A DNA stretch of 64,000 bases, taken from positions 4,216,001-4,280,000 of the forward strand of contig NZ_JAPEOQ010000001.1 of assembly GCF_026341035.1 (NCBI RefSeq). The letters run 5' to 3'. Position 1 is the first letter of the stretch. Each line of letters begins with the position of its first letter. This DNA is from Streptomyces sp. NBC_01016 (GTDB lineage: Bacteria > Actinomycetota > Actinomycetes > Streptomycetales > Streptomycetaceae). Positions 17,195-24,188 of this stretch are shown piece by piece. The notes under the pieces were generated by a model that worked only from the letters and a program-made list of their open reading frames with translations, did not search any database and had not been told where the DNA came from. The position numbers were made by a program, and so were the translations under genes.

Positions 17195-18151
17195 TCAGGT
17201 CCCGGTCAGCGTCTGAAGCGGGGTGCGTCCGTAGGCGTCGCGGTAGAGCGCCGCGAAGCGGCCGGAGTGGTGGAAGCCCCACCGCGCGGCGATCGCGGTG
17301 ACCGTCGCGCTCGCCGGATCGGAGTCCCGCAGCTCGTCGTGCGCGTGCGCGAGCCGCACCCGGCGCAGATACGCCAGCGGCGTGGTGTCCAGATGTCGCC
17401 GGAAGGCGTACTGCAGCGCCCGGACGGTGACATGGGACGCCGCCGCGATCTCGGCGACGGTGAGCGGCTCCTGGGCGTTCGCGTCGATATGGGCGATGGC
17501 GCGCCGCAGCGTCGCGGAGTGGGCGTCGTGCCGATCCGTCCCGGTGGGCCGGATGAGCGCGGTGTTGGGGAAGGCGATCAGCACGCTCGCCGCCAGGTGC
17601 TGGGCGGCGGTCGAGGCGACCAACGGCTCGGCGGCGACCTCGGGATCGGCCAGCACGTGATCGCGGACGTGGATGATGGTCCGCTTCAGGTGCCGGGCCG
17701 CGGCGTCGGAGACCGGCCGGTGGCCGGTGAGCCGGACCGGTCCCGGCGCCGCTCCCGGCATGGTGGTGGCGACCTGGCCCAGGAGGGTGGGGTCGAGCAT
17801 GGTGATGTTGTACCGGGCGCCGCAGACCCGCCCCTCGTAGGGCAGTTCGGGCGGAGCGAAGGAGACCACGTCGCCGGGGCCGTAGGAGTCCTCGACGTCC
17901 CCGAAGGCGTGATCCCGGATGGTGCCCTCGTGGACGAGGCACAGACAGATCTTCTGAAGCGGCGTCACCGAGTAGCGCATGTCGAAGTCGAGGTCGAGTT
18001 CGTCGACGGACACCCCCGGCATCGCCTCGCGCCGGATCCGAATCCGACAGGACTCAGGGGTGCCGTTACCGATGCGCATGCGGGCATAGTGACGACTGAG
18101 GAAATCCTCGGTGACCTCGAGGTCGCTGCTGTCGAAATGCAGTGTGCCCAT
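17195..18151 (-). CDS. AraC-family transcriptional regulator
   Basis: A 318-residue protein with a cupin-like AraC_binding_2 sensor domain (residues about 10-190) and a C-terminal double helix-turn-helix of the AraC type (about 215-318). In the latter, LTVAEIAAASHVTVRALQYAFRRHLDTTPLAYLRRVRLAHAHDEL and WGFHHSGRFAALYRDAYGRTPLQ are the two DNA-binding units with the family signature. GGGGAGGG lies upstream of the ATG at 18151; the far longer opening to 18775 was rejected. Its inducer is unknown. The neighbouring lyase has an inverted repeat upstream and could be a target. Confidence 0.92.
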   Translation of the reverse strand: MGTLHFDSSDLEVTEDFLSRHYARMRIGNGTPESCRIRIRREAMPGVSVDELDLDFDMRYSVTPLQKICLCLVHEGTIRDHAFGDVEDSYGPGDVVSFAPPELPYEGRVCGARYNITMLDPTLLGQVATTMPGAAPGPVRLTGHRPVSDAAARHLKRTIIHVRDHVLADPEVAAEPLVASTAAQHLAASVLIAFPNTALIRPTGTDRHDAHSATLRRAIAHIDANAQEPLTVAEIAAASHVTVRALQYAFRRHLDTTPLAYLRRVRLAHAHDELRDSDPASATVTAIAARWGFHHSGRFAALYRDAYGRTPLQTLTGT

Positions 18152-18469
18152 GTGCGCCGCCCTCCCCACTGAATCCTCACCGAATATGCCCGGCGCGGTC
18201 AGCTTACGACCGTCGCAGGGGCATCTGCCACGGCGTGTACCTGCGAGGGCGGGCAGCCTGCACTTTTCGTTATTTGGATGAAGCATCGCCCGACACTTCG
18301 TTCTGAGGACTGCGGCTTTCGTGCGGCAGGACCGAGCATCAAGAGGTCGGCCCTTCCCATGCCCAAGTACCGTGGCGGCTACGGGTCGAGAGCGCCTGCC
18401 AGGCGCTCCCGTCGCAGTCTGAGAAAGGTGAACGCCCTGCCCGCTCCCGCTTCTGAACCAGGTGGCCCC
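18152..18469. other. 318-base divergent interval without a supported gene
   Basis: This lies between the AraC gene and the ANTAR gene. It holds the AraC ribosome site (GGGGAGGG) and in-frame upstream start codons for the ANTAR gene (18278, and GTG at 18428 after GAGAAAGG). I see no RNA gene or convincing palindrome. Confidence 0.5.
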
Positions 18470-18862
18470 ATGGCCTTCTTCATGTTGTCCTCGACGCGGC
18501 CGCTCACCCTCCTGTCCGCCACCGACCTCGCCAAGGAGTACGAACGGCTGCAGACGGAGGTCGCCCAGCTCAAGCAGGCCGTGACCTCGCACGCCCTCGT
18601 GGATCAGGCGATCGGCGTCGTCGTCGTGCTCGGCCGGATCCCGCCCGAGGACGCGTGGCGCGTGCTGCGTGACGTGTCGCAGCGCACCAACGTCAAGTTG
18701 AACCTGGTGGCCGAGCACCTCCTGGAGTTCGCCCAGGGCGGCCTCCTGCCGGACGACGAGCGGGTGGAGCTGCAACGGGCCGTCGTGCGCTATGCCGCGC
18801 TGCGGTCGCCGTCGCCGTCGCAGTCGTCACCGTCACCGTCGTCGGAGCAGTCCGCGGAGTGA
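18470..18862 (+). CDS. ANTAR-domain protein
   Basis: With the ATG at 18470 this is a 130-residue protein. A coiled region (EYERLQTEVAQLKQAVTSHALV) leads into the ANTAR helix bundle DQAIGVVVVLGRIPPEDAWRVLRDVSQRTNVKLNLVAEHLLEF, the RNA-binding module that controls antitermination at paired hairpins. No sensor domain such as GAF or a receiver is fused. The tail is a serine/proline repeat. Start choice is uncertain: ATG 18470 follows AGGTGG, GTG 18428 follows GAGAAAGG, and 18278 would add a basic 64-residue leader. Confidence 0.8.
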   Translation: MAFFMLSSTRPLTLLSATDLAKEYERLQTEVAQLKQAVTSHALVDQAIGVVVVLGRIPPEDAWRVLRDVSQRTNVKLNLVAEHLLEFAQGGLLPDDERVELQRAVVRYAALRSPSPSQSSPSPSSEQSAE

Positions 18863-18898
18863 GGGCGGGGGAGCAGTGGGGGTGGCGGCCGCGGCCGG

Positions 18899-19420
18899 TC
18901 AGCTCAACTGCCGCCGCATGAGCGTCAGATCGAGCCAGCGGCCGAACTTGGTGCCCACCTCGCGGACCGTTCCGGCATGCTCGAAACCGTGCCGTTCGTG
19001 CAGGCGGATCGAGGCCGCGTTGCCCGACTCGATCCCGGCGATCATGACGTGCAGGCCCGCGGCGGTGGCCGAGTCGACGAGCGTCGTCAGGAGTGCGGAA
19101 CCGATGCCGGCCCCCTGGTGGCCGCCGGTGACGTACACCGAGTTCTCCACGGTGTGCCGGAAGCCGGAGTACGCCTTCCAGGGCCCGTAGACACCGAACC
19201 CGACGACCTCTCCGCCGAGCTCGGCCACGTAGGCCGAACCGCGCTCAAGATGCGCTCCCAGCCAGGCCGCGCCCTCCTCCCGCGACTGCGGCGTGTCCGT
19301 CCACAGCGCCGTGCCGTGCTCGATGGCGTGATTGCGGATGGCGAGGACGGCGTCCAGGTCGTCCTCGTGGGCCGGGCGGACCTTCACCGCCGGGGCCCGC
19401 GTCTCGTATCGTGGATCCAT
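18899..19420 (-). CDS. GNAT-family N-acetyltransferase
   Basis: A 173-residue GNAT acyltransferase that transfers an acyl group from acyl-CoA to an amine. The acetyl-CoA loop is in the segment VTGGHQGAGIGSALLTTLV (Q/RxxGxG/A pattern), and the C-terminus ESGNAASIRLHERHGFEHAGTVREVGTKFGRWLDLTLMRR is that of the phosphinothricin/methionine-sulfoximine acetyltransferase subgroup (PAT/YwnH-like). The start ATG shares its bases with that of the divergent XRE gene (CATG), and TACGAT lies 7 bases before it, so the message is probably leaderless. A GTG at 19387 is an alternative start. Confidence 0.88.
   Translation of the reverse strand: MDPRYETRAPAVKVRPAHEDDLDAVLAIRNHAIEHGTALWTDTPQSREEGAAWLGAHLERGSAYVAELGGEVVGFGVYGPWKAYSGFRHTVENSVYVTGGHQGAGIGSALLTTLVDSATAAGLHVMIAGIESGNAASIRLHERHGFEHAGTVREVGTKFGRWLDLTLMRRQLS
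19383..19412 (+). promoter_or_regulatory. Leaderless promoter of the XRE-cupin gene
   Basis: TTCACC and TATCGT are 18 bases apart, and TATCGT ends 6 bases before the ATG at 19419. Transcription would start at or next to the A of the start codon, and there is no ribosome site. Confidence 0.5.
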
Positions 19421-20006
19421 GTCCAATATCGTAGACCCCCTGGTGGAGCGCATCGGTGCCCGGATCCGTGCGGAGCGGGACCGGCGCCGTTGGACCCTGG
19501 CGGAGCTGGCCGAGGAGTCCGGGGTGTCGCGGGCGATGATCCACCGGATCGAGCGCGGCGAGAGCAGCCCGAGCGCCGTGATCCTCGGCAAGCTGTCGGC
19601 GGCGTTCCGGCTGAGCGTGGCGACGCTGCTCGACCCCGAGCCGGAACCGGAGCCCGAGTCGACCGAGGAGCGGGTGCGGCGCGCGGAGGCGGCGCCGCAG
19701 TGGCGCGACCCGGAGACCGGGTACGCGCGGCGGCAGGTGTCGGGACCCGGTTTCCCCGCGGAGGTGGCCGAGATCCGGCTCCCGGCCGGGGCCGAAGTCC
19801 CGTACCCGGCCGCGGCGTTCGCGTTCCACCGGCAGATCATCTGGGTGCTCGAAGGGCATCTCACGTTCCACGAGGGCGACGTCGTGCACGAACTCGACGC
19901 GGGCGACACGGTCGAACTGGGCCCGCCCACGGCCTGCGTCTTCGCCAACTCGACGCAGCGGGACTGCCGTTACGCCGTGGTCCTGGTGCGCGGTGAGGCC
20001 CCGTGA
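19419..20006 (+). CDS. XRE-family regulator with cupin sensor domain
   Basis: A 195-residue protein. It has an N-terminal helix-turn-helix of the XRE type (IRAERDRRRWTLAELAEESGVSRAMIHRIERGESSPSAVILGKLSAAF), a Glu/Pro linker (PEPEPEPES) and a C-terminal cupin fold with the core VLEGHLTFHEGDVVHELDAGDTVELGP. Such regulators sense a small molecule in the cupin. The stop overlaps the GTG of the MFS gene by 3 bases, so it probably controls that transporter and itself. Confidence 0.92.
   Translation: MSNIVDPLVERIGARIRAERDRRRWTLAELAEESGVSRAMIHRIERGESSPSAVILGKLSAAFRLSVATLLDPEPEPEPESTEERVRRAEAAPQWRDPETGYARRQVSGPGFPAEVAEIRLPAGAEVPYPAAAFAFHRQIIWVLEGHLTFHEGDVVHELDAGDTVELGPPTACVFANSTQRDCRYAVVLVRGEAP
19428..19433 (-). 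promoter_or_regulatory. Leaderless -10 element of the GNAT gene
   Basis: TACGAT on the minus strand lies 7 bases before the GNAT ATG at 19420. No good -35 hexamer is visible. It falls inside the coding start of the divergent XRE gene, so the two promoters overlap. Confidence 0.4.
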
Positions 20007-21202
20007 GGCTGCCGCGCGGAGGCGTCGCGGTGCTCTCCTGCACCGCCGGAGTGGCGCTCGCCAACAACTACGCGATCCAGCCTGCGCTCGGCGACGTCGC
20101 CCACGACACCGGCGCCTCTGCCGCCGCCATCGGCCTCGTCACGACCGCCGCGCTCGGCGGATGCATCGCCGGATTCGCCTTCCTGCTGCCCCTCGCGGAC
20201 CGGGCGGCGCCACGGCGGCTCGTCGCGGGACAGTTGGCGCTGCTCACGGCGGGGCTGCTGCTCGCCTCCTGCGCACCCGGCCTCGGCCTGCTGCTCCTCG
20301 CGTACGTGATGGTGGGTGCGGGGGCGAGCGTCAGCGCGATGGCGTCCACGATCGCCGGGCGCGGGGTGCCGGGGGAGCGGCGCGGGCGGGCCGTCGCGGG
20401 CGTCGCGGCGGGCATGTCGGCGGGGATCCTGCTGAGCCGGCTCGTCGGCGGGGCGCTCGCGGACGCGTTCGGCTGGCGCGGCATGCTGCTCGCGTTCGCG
20501 GGGCTCGTGGTGGTCTGCGGGGCGATCGCGTGGGCGCGGCTGCCAGGGGAGCGGCCCGAGGGCGGTGGCGGTGGGTACCTCGGCACGCTCGCCGCGCTGC
20601 CCGGACTGCTGCGCCGGCACCGTGCGCTGCGGCTCGCGGTGCTGAGCGGCAGCCTCTGGTACCTGGCCTTCAGCCTCGTCTGGGTCGCGCTCACGGTGCG
20701 GCTCGCGCAGCCGCCGTACGGTCTCGATGCCGCGCACATCGGCCTGTACAGCCTGGCCGGGGCGCTCGGGTTCGCGGCGTTGCCCGTGGCCGGGCGGCTG
20801 GGGGACCGGTACTCGCCGCGTGCGGTGATCGCCGGGAGCATGGTGGTGGCGGCCGCCGGTGCGGCGCTGCTGTGCACGGGGCTCGACCGGCCCGTGGTGA
20901 CGGCGGCGGGCCTCGCCCTGGTCGACGCGGGCTGCTTCACGGCCCAGGCCGCCAACCAGACCCGCGTCATGTCCATCGACCCGGCCCGCAGCGGCAGCCT
21001 CAGCGGCGTCTACCTGCTCCTGTACTTCCTGGCGGGAGCCCTCGGCGCGGGCCTGGCGGCGCCGCTTGTCGCGGCGGGCGGCTGGGGCGCGGCGAGCGGG
21101 GTGGTGTGTGGGGCGCTGGTGGTGGCGGGGGCGCTGGTCGTCCTTCAAGCTCCTGCGACTCGTCGCCATGCGGGCCCCTGCGGGGAGCCGGGGTCAATTT
21201 GA
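20003..21202 (+). CDS. MFS transporter, 12-helix drug/proton antiporter type
   Basis: A 399-residue inner-membrane transporter with about 12 helices and the major-facilitator loop between helices 2 and 3 (LPLADRAAPRRLVAGQ). It resembles the YnfM/NepI-type export group. GTG overlaps the stop of the XRE-cupin gene, so the regulator and the pump form one unit. The C-terminal tail (from about RHAGPCGEPGSI) and the stop codon are encoded by an intergenic repeat of the kind seen at 22.7, 32.3 and 42.2 kb, so the original C-terminus may have been altered. Confidence 0.9.
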   Translation: MRLPRGGVAVLSCTAGVALANNYAIQPALGDVAHDTGASAAAIGLVTTAALGGCIAGFAFLLPLADRAAPRRLVAGQLALLTAGLLLASCAPGLGLLLLAYVMVGAGASVSAMASTIAGRGVPGERRGRAVAGVAAGMSAGILLSRLVGGALADAFGWRGMLLAFAGLVVVCGAIAWARLPGERPEGGGGGYLGTLAALPGLLRRHRALRLAVLSGSLWYLAFSLVWVALTVRLAQPPYGLDAAHIGLYSLAGALGFAALPVAGRLGDRYSPRAVIAGSMVVAAAGAALLCTGLDRPVVTAAGLALVDAGCFTAQAANQTRVMSIDPARSGSLSGVYLLLYFLAGALGAGLAAPLVAAGGWGAASGVVCGALVVAGALVVLQAPATRRHAGPCGEPGSI

Positions 21203-21287
21203 GCTCCTGCGGCCATTGAGGCCGGGCCAATTTAAGCCCTTGGGGTCATTGAGGCCGGGGTCAATTTAAGCCCCTGCGGCGATTGAG
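21187..21287. repeat. Three tandem 33-34 bp intergenic repeat units
   Basis: Units at 21187-21220, 21221-21253 and 21254-21287 begin GCCGGG and end ATTGAG. They share CAATTTRAGC in the middle. On the minus strand each unit starts CTCAATSRCC, the same start as the repeats at 22.7, 32.3 and 42.2 kb. Unit 1 contains the MFS stop codon. Confidence 0.85.
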
Positions 21288-21290
21288 CAG

Positions 21291-21368
21291 CGGGGTCCGG
21301 GGCAGAGCCCCGATCTTTTCAAGCCCGCTCTTCGGACGAGAGCCCGCGGGGTCCGGGGCAGAGCCCCG
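21291..21368. repeat. Two identical 22-bp GC-rich hairpin elements
   Basis: The same 22-base sequence (CGGGGTCCGGGGCAGAGCC followed by CCG) occurs at 21291-21312 and 21347-21368. It folds as GGGGC/GCCCC-type stems. Related forms on the opposite strand occur at 22713 and 32258. It lies between the MFS gene and the convergent DUF5997 gene and may end both transcripts. Confidence 0.75.
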
Positions 21369-21413
21369 CGGCGTGGGGCGCAGGCCACCCGGTGACCTCA
21401 ACGCCCCACCCGA

Positions 21414-21818
21414 TCACGCCTCGCGCTGAGCCCGCTGCTCCGCCTGCTCGGCGTGAAGCTTCTTGACGCGGACGTTCTCCTTGCGGACATCCGCCTGCGT
21501 GGCCCGCTCCGCCTGAAGCCACTCGGGGTTCTCCGTCTTGATGGCCTCGATCTGCTCCGTGGTCAGCGCATCCGTGACGCCACCGCGGGCGAGCCCCGAG
21601 ATGGAGACGCCCAGCTTCTGCGCCACCACGGGGCGCGGGTGCGGCCCGTTCGCGCGCAGGTCGACGAGCCACTGCGGCGGCTCGGCCTGCAGCGCGGTCA
21701 GCTCGGCGCGCGAGACGACGCCCTCCTGGAACTCGGCGGGCGTGGCGTCGAGGAACACACCCAGCTTCTTTGCCGCGGTCGCGGGCTTCATGGTCTGGGT
21801 GCTCTGGTTCGAACTCAT
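21414..21818 (-). CDS. DUF5997-type small protein
   Basis: A 134-residue soluble protein with the DUF5997 pattern. It has an N-terminal MKPATAAKKLGVFLDATPAEFQEG helix region, a middle segment (HPRPVVAQKLGVSISGLARGGV) that reads like a helix-turn-helix, and a C-terminal lysine/glutamate coiled tail. It is divergent from the LysR-effector-like gene. TACCCT lies 7 bases before the ATG and no ribosome site is visible, so the mRNA is probably leaderless. No activity is known for the family. A DNA-binding role is my inference from the helix-turn-helix-like segment. Confidence 0.8.
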   Translation of the reverse strand: MSSNQSTQTMKPATAAKKLGVFLDATPAEFQEGVVSRAELTALQAEPPQWLVDLRANGPHPRPVVAQKLGVSISGLARGGVTDALTTEQIEAIKTENPEWLQAERATQADVRKENVRVKKLHAEQAEQRAQREA

Positions 21819-21825
21819 GAGGTCA

Positions 21826-21831
21826 AGGGTA
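21826..21831 (-). promoter_or_regulatory. Leaderless -10 element of the DUF5997 gene
   Basis: TACCCT ends 7 bases before the ATG at 21818, on the minus strand. The upstream -35 region (about GTCAGC) is weak. Confidence 0.4.
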
Positions 21832-21864
21832 TCGATCGTGACGGGACCCGCTGACCACGGCGGG

Positions 21865-21870
21865 TAGCCT
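21865..21870 (+). promoter_or_regulatory. Leaderless -10 element of the LysR-effector-like gene
   Basis: TAGCCT ends 7 bases before the GTG at 21878. It sits 34 bases from the divergent -10 element of the DUF5997 gene, so the two promoters share a very short control region. Confidence 0.4.
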
Positions 21871-21877
21871 TGGGCCC

Positions 21878-22672
21878 GTGACCGGCACGCAAGAGACACC
21901 CGCACCGCCCTCAGGACCCTGCTTCCGCCTGGCCTACGTTCCCGGGGCCACCCCCGCCAAGTGGGTGCGGATCTGGCGTGAGCGCCGGCCCGACGTGCCG
22001 CTCGACCTGGTGCAGGTGACCGCGGCCGAGGTGCCCGACGTGCTGCGCCGTGGGGACGCCGACGCGGGTCTGGTGCGGCCGCCCGTGGACCGTACGTACT
22101 TCAGCGCGATCCCGCTCTACACCGAGAAGACCGTGGTCGTGGCCCCGAAGGACCACCTCGTGACCGCCGCCGACGAGATCACCCTCGCCGACCTCGCCGA
22201 CGAGATCGTGCAGCATCCGCTCGACGACGTGCTCGGCTGGGAGCGGCCGCCGGGGCAGCCCGCCTTCGAGCGCCCCGCCACGACGACCGACGCCATCGAG
22301 CTGGTCGCGGCGGGCGTGGGCCTGCTCGTCGTCCCGATGTCGCTCGCCCGTCTGCACCACCGGCGCGACCTCACGTACCGCACGGTCACCGACGCGCCGG
22401 AGTCGAGCGTGGTGCTCGCCTGGCCCGAGGAGCGCACCACGGATCTCGTCGAGGACTTCATCGGCATCGTGCGCGGCCGGACCGTGAACAGTTCGCGGGG
22501 CCGTACGCAGGCGGAGCCCGACAAGAAGGCGGCGGAGAAGAAGAGGCTGCCGGGGAAGAAGGCCTTCGTGAAGCCGGGGCGGATTCGGCAGGACGGGAAG
22601 CCGCAGTCGAAGCGGAGTGCGAACAAGCCGGCCAAGAACGTCAAGGGCGGCAAGCCGCGTAAGCGTTCCTGA
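21878..22672 (+). CDS. LysR-type effector domain without a DNA-binding domain
   Basis: A 264-residue protein. Residues about 15-205 are a LysR substrate-binding (periplasmic-binding-protein-like) domain: FRLAYVPGATPAKWVRIWRERRPDVPLDLVQ, then DAGLVRPPVDRTYFSAIPLYTEKTVVVAPKDH and IELVAAGVGLLVVPMSLARL. The N-terminal winged helix expected in LysR regulators is absent, and there is no signal peptide. A lysine/arginine-rich tail of about 55 residues follows. The leaderless-type start (TAGCCT, 7 bases, GTG) leaves no room for an upstream helix-turn-helix. It may act with the divergent DUF5997 protein or through its basic tail. Confidence 0.85.
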   Translation: MTGTQETPAPPSGPCFRLAYVPGATPAKWVRIWRERRPDVPLDLVQVTAAEVPDVLRRGDADAGLVRPPVDRTYFSAIPLYTEKTVVVAPKDHLVTAADEITLADLADEIVQHPLDDVLGWERPPGQPAFERPATTTDAIELVAAGVGLLVVPMSLARLHHRRDLTYRTVTDAPESSVVLAWPEERTTDLVEDFIGIVRGRTVNSSRGRTQAEPDKKAAEKKRLPGKKAFVKPGRIRQDGKPQSKRSANKPAKNVKGGKPRKRS

Positions 22673-22712
22673 GCTACCGGTCCGCGCGCAGGGTCGACCG
22701 CCCTCCGGTCAC

Positions 22713-22808
22713 GGGGCTCCGCCCCGGACCCCGCGCCTCAAACGCCGGCGGGGCTGGAAATGCCAATCGTCGGCGAGGCCCGAAGTATCAATCGCCGCAA
22801 GGGCCTGA
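22713..22808. repeat. GC-rich hairpin plus three 22-bp repeats at exact 25-bp period
   Basis: GGGGCTCCGCCCC at 22713-22725 is followed by copies at 22737-22758, 22762-22783 and 22787-22808 with consensus CTCAATCGCCGGCRRGGC plus YTGA. The start-to-start spacing is exactly 25 bases. The third copy encodes, on the minus strand, the last residues (GPCGD) and stop of the TetR gene. Confidence 0.8.
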
Positions 22809-23387
22809 CGCGCCAGGCGCACCCGCCCGCAGCCCGTCCATCACCAGGTCCAGTAGGCGGCCCGCCCGTGCCTGCCAGTCGCCGTGGGGGTCGATCAGCC
22901 ACAGGCCCGCGATGGCCAGCATGAAGTCGTCCGGGGTGACGTCGGGGCGGATTGTGCCCGCCTTTTCGTTCGCCTCCAGGAGGTGCGTGACCGCCTCGGT
23001 CAGTGGGGCGTGCGCGAGCTGTTTCATCGTGCCGCGTGCGCTGGTCGCCTCGCGGAGTGCGTCCGCGAGGCCCGCCTTGGCCATCGCGTACTGGGCGAGG
23101 CGGTCCATCCACTCGCGCAGCGCCAGCTCCGGCGGTCGTCCGCACAGCAACTCGCAGGCCGCGTCGGCGACCTGCTCCACCTCGTAGCGGTACACCTCGA
23201 GGACGAGCGCCTCACGGCTGGGGAAGTTGCGGTAGAACGTGCCCTGCCCGACACCCGCCTTCTTCGCGATCGCACTCAACGGCGTGTCCGCGGAGCGCGT
23301 CAGTTCGGCCAGGGCCACCTCGAGGATGCGGTCGCGATTGCGCTGCGCGTCCGAGCGCAGCGCGGCCGACTTCTTCGCGTAGCCCAC
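22788..23387 (-). CDS. TetR-family regulator of the molybdenum hydroxylase operon
   Basis: A 199-residue TetR protein. The N-terminal helix-turn-helix reads RNRDRILEVALAELTRSADTPLSAIAKKAGVGQGTFYRNFPSREALVLEVY, followed by an all-helical ligand domain (about residues 75-190) of the SbtR-type C-terminal group. GTG is preceded by AAGGAGGAGAA. It is divergent from the molybdenum hydroxylase genes, with two GGACA-N2-TGTCC palindromes between them, so it very probably represses them and itself. The last residues and stop lie inside an intergenic repeat. Confidence 0.92.
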   Translation of the reverse strand: MGYAKKSAALRSDAQRNRDRILEVALAELTRSADTPLSAIAKKAGVGQGTFYRNFPSREALVLEVYRYEVEQVADAACELLCGRPPELALREWMDRLAQYAMAKAGLADALREATSARGTMKQLAHAPLTEAVTHLLEANEKAGTIRPDVTPDDFMLAIAGLWLIDPHGDWQARAGRLLDLVMDGLRAGAPGASGPCGD

Positions 23388-23434
23388 GCGACTTCTCCTC
23401 CTTCGGCCGTGGCGGGGAATAGTCCTTGCTAGGC

Positions 23435-23446
23435 GGACAGTTGTCC
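23435..23446. promoter_or_regulatory. TetR-type operator 1
   Basis: GGACAGTTGTCC lies in the TetR gene promoter. On the minus strand TGGACA and GACTAT, spaced 17 bases, would be that promoter, so the operator covers its -35 region. Its centre is 35 bp from operator 2. Confidence 0.6.
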
Positions 23447-23468
23447 ACTACGTTCGTGTCCCGTTGAA

Positions 23469-23482
23469 CGGACAGCTGTCCG
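23469..23482. promoter_or_regulatory. TetR-type operator 2, perfect palindrome
   Basis: CGGACAGCTGTCCG is a perfect 14-bp palindrome. It sits between a -35-like TTGAAC (23464) and a -10-like TAGAGT (23485) on the plus strand, so a bound repressor would block the molybdenum hydroxylase promoter. Confidence 0.65.
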
Positions 23483-23600
23483 GTTAGAGTCCACACCATA
23501 GTGGTCCGGGCCCCGGACCGCATCCATGTCCGGTCCGCGTCCCACCCTGCGTACAGCGCCGATTCTCCACGCACCAGACACGCGAAAGAAGGCTGCACAC

Positions 23601-24188
23601 ATGCCCCCAGCTGACACCGGCGGCACGACCGTGTCCGCTACGTCCAGCGTCGTCACCTTGAACATCAACGGGGAGAAGCACACGCTGCCCGTCGACCACC
23701 GCACCACGCTGCTCGACGCCCTGCGCGAGCGGCTCGATCTGACCGGCACGAAGAAGGGCTGCGACCAGGGGCAGTGCGGCGCCTGCACGGTGCTCGTCGA
23801 CGGGCGCAGGACCGTGGCCTGTCTGCAGCTCGCGGTCGCCGCCGAGGACCGCGAGATCACCACCATCGAGGGCATCGCGGGCCCGGACGGCGAACTGCAC
23901 CCGGTGCAGGAGGCGTTCGTCGAGCTCGACGGCTACCAGTGCGGCTACTGCACGCCCGGCCAGATCTGTTCGGCCCTCGCCGTCATCGAGGAGCACGCCG
24001 CGGGCTGGCCGTCCGCGGCCACCGGCGACGTGCGGCCCGAGGCCGGGCCGCAGCCGCTGACCCCGGAGGAGATCAGGGAGCGGATGAGCGGAAACCTGTG
24101 CCGCTGCGGGGCGTACGTGTCGATCGTGCAAGCGGTCGCCCACGCGGCCGCGCACTCCGCCGACGACGCGAAGGAGACCGTGGCGTGA
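23601..24188 (+). CDS. Molybdenum hydroxylase, [2Fe-2S] subunit (YagT type)
   Basis: A 195-residue iron-sulfur subunit of the xanthine dehydrogenase family. The plant-ferredoxin-type cluster ligands are in CDQGQCGACTVLVDG with a later cysteine, and the second cluster ligands are in YQCGYCTPGQ and GNLCRCGAY. It passes electrons from the molybdenum centre to FAD. The ATG at 23601 follows AAGAAGG; the in-frame opening at 23526 has no ribosome site. I see no twin-arginine signal, so this is a cytoplasmic enzyme. It overlaps the FAD subunit gene by 4 bases (GTGA). Confidence 0.93.
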   Translation: MPPADTGGTTVSATSSVVTLNINGEKHTLPVDHRTTLLDALRERLDLTGTKKGCDQGQCGACTVLVDGRRTVACLQLAVAAEDREITTIEGIAGPDGELHPVQEAFVELDGYQCGYCTPGQICSALAVIEEHAAGWPSAATGDVRPEAGPQPLTPEEIRERMSGNLCRCGAYVSIVQAVAHAAAHSADDAKETVA

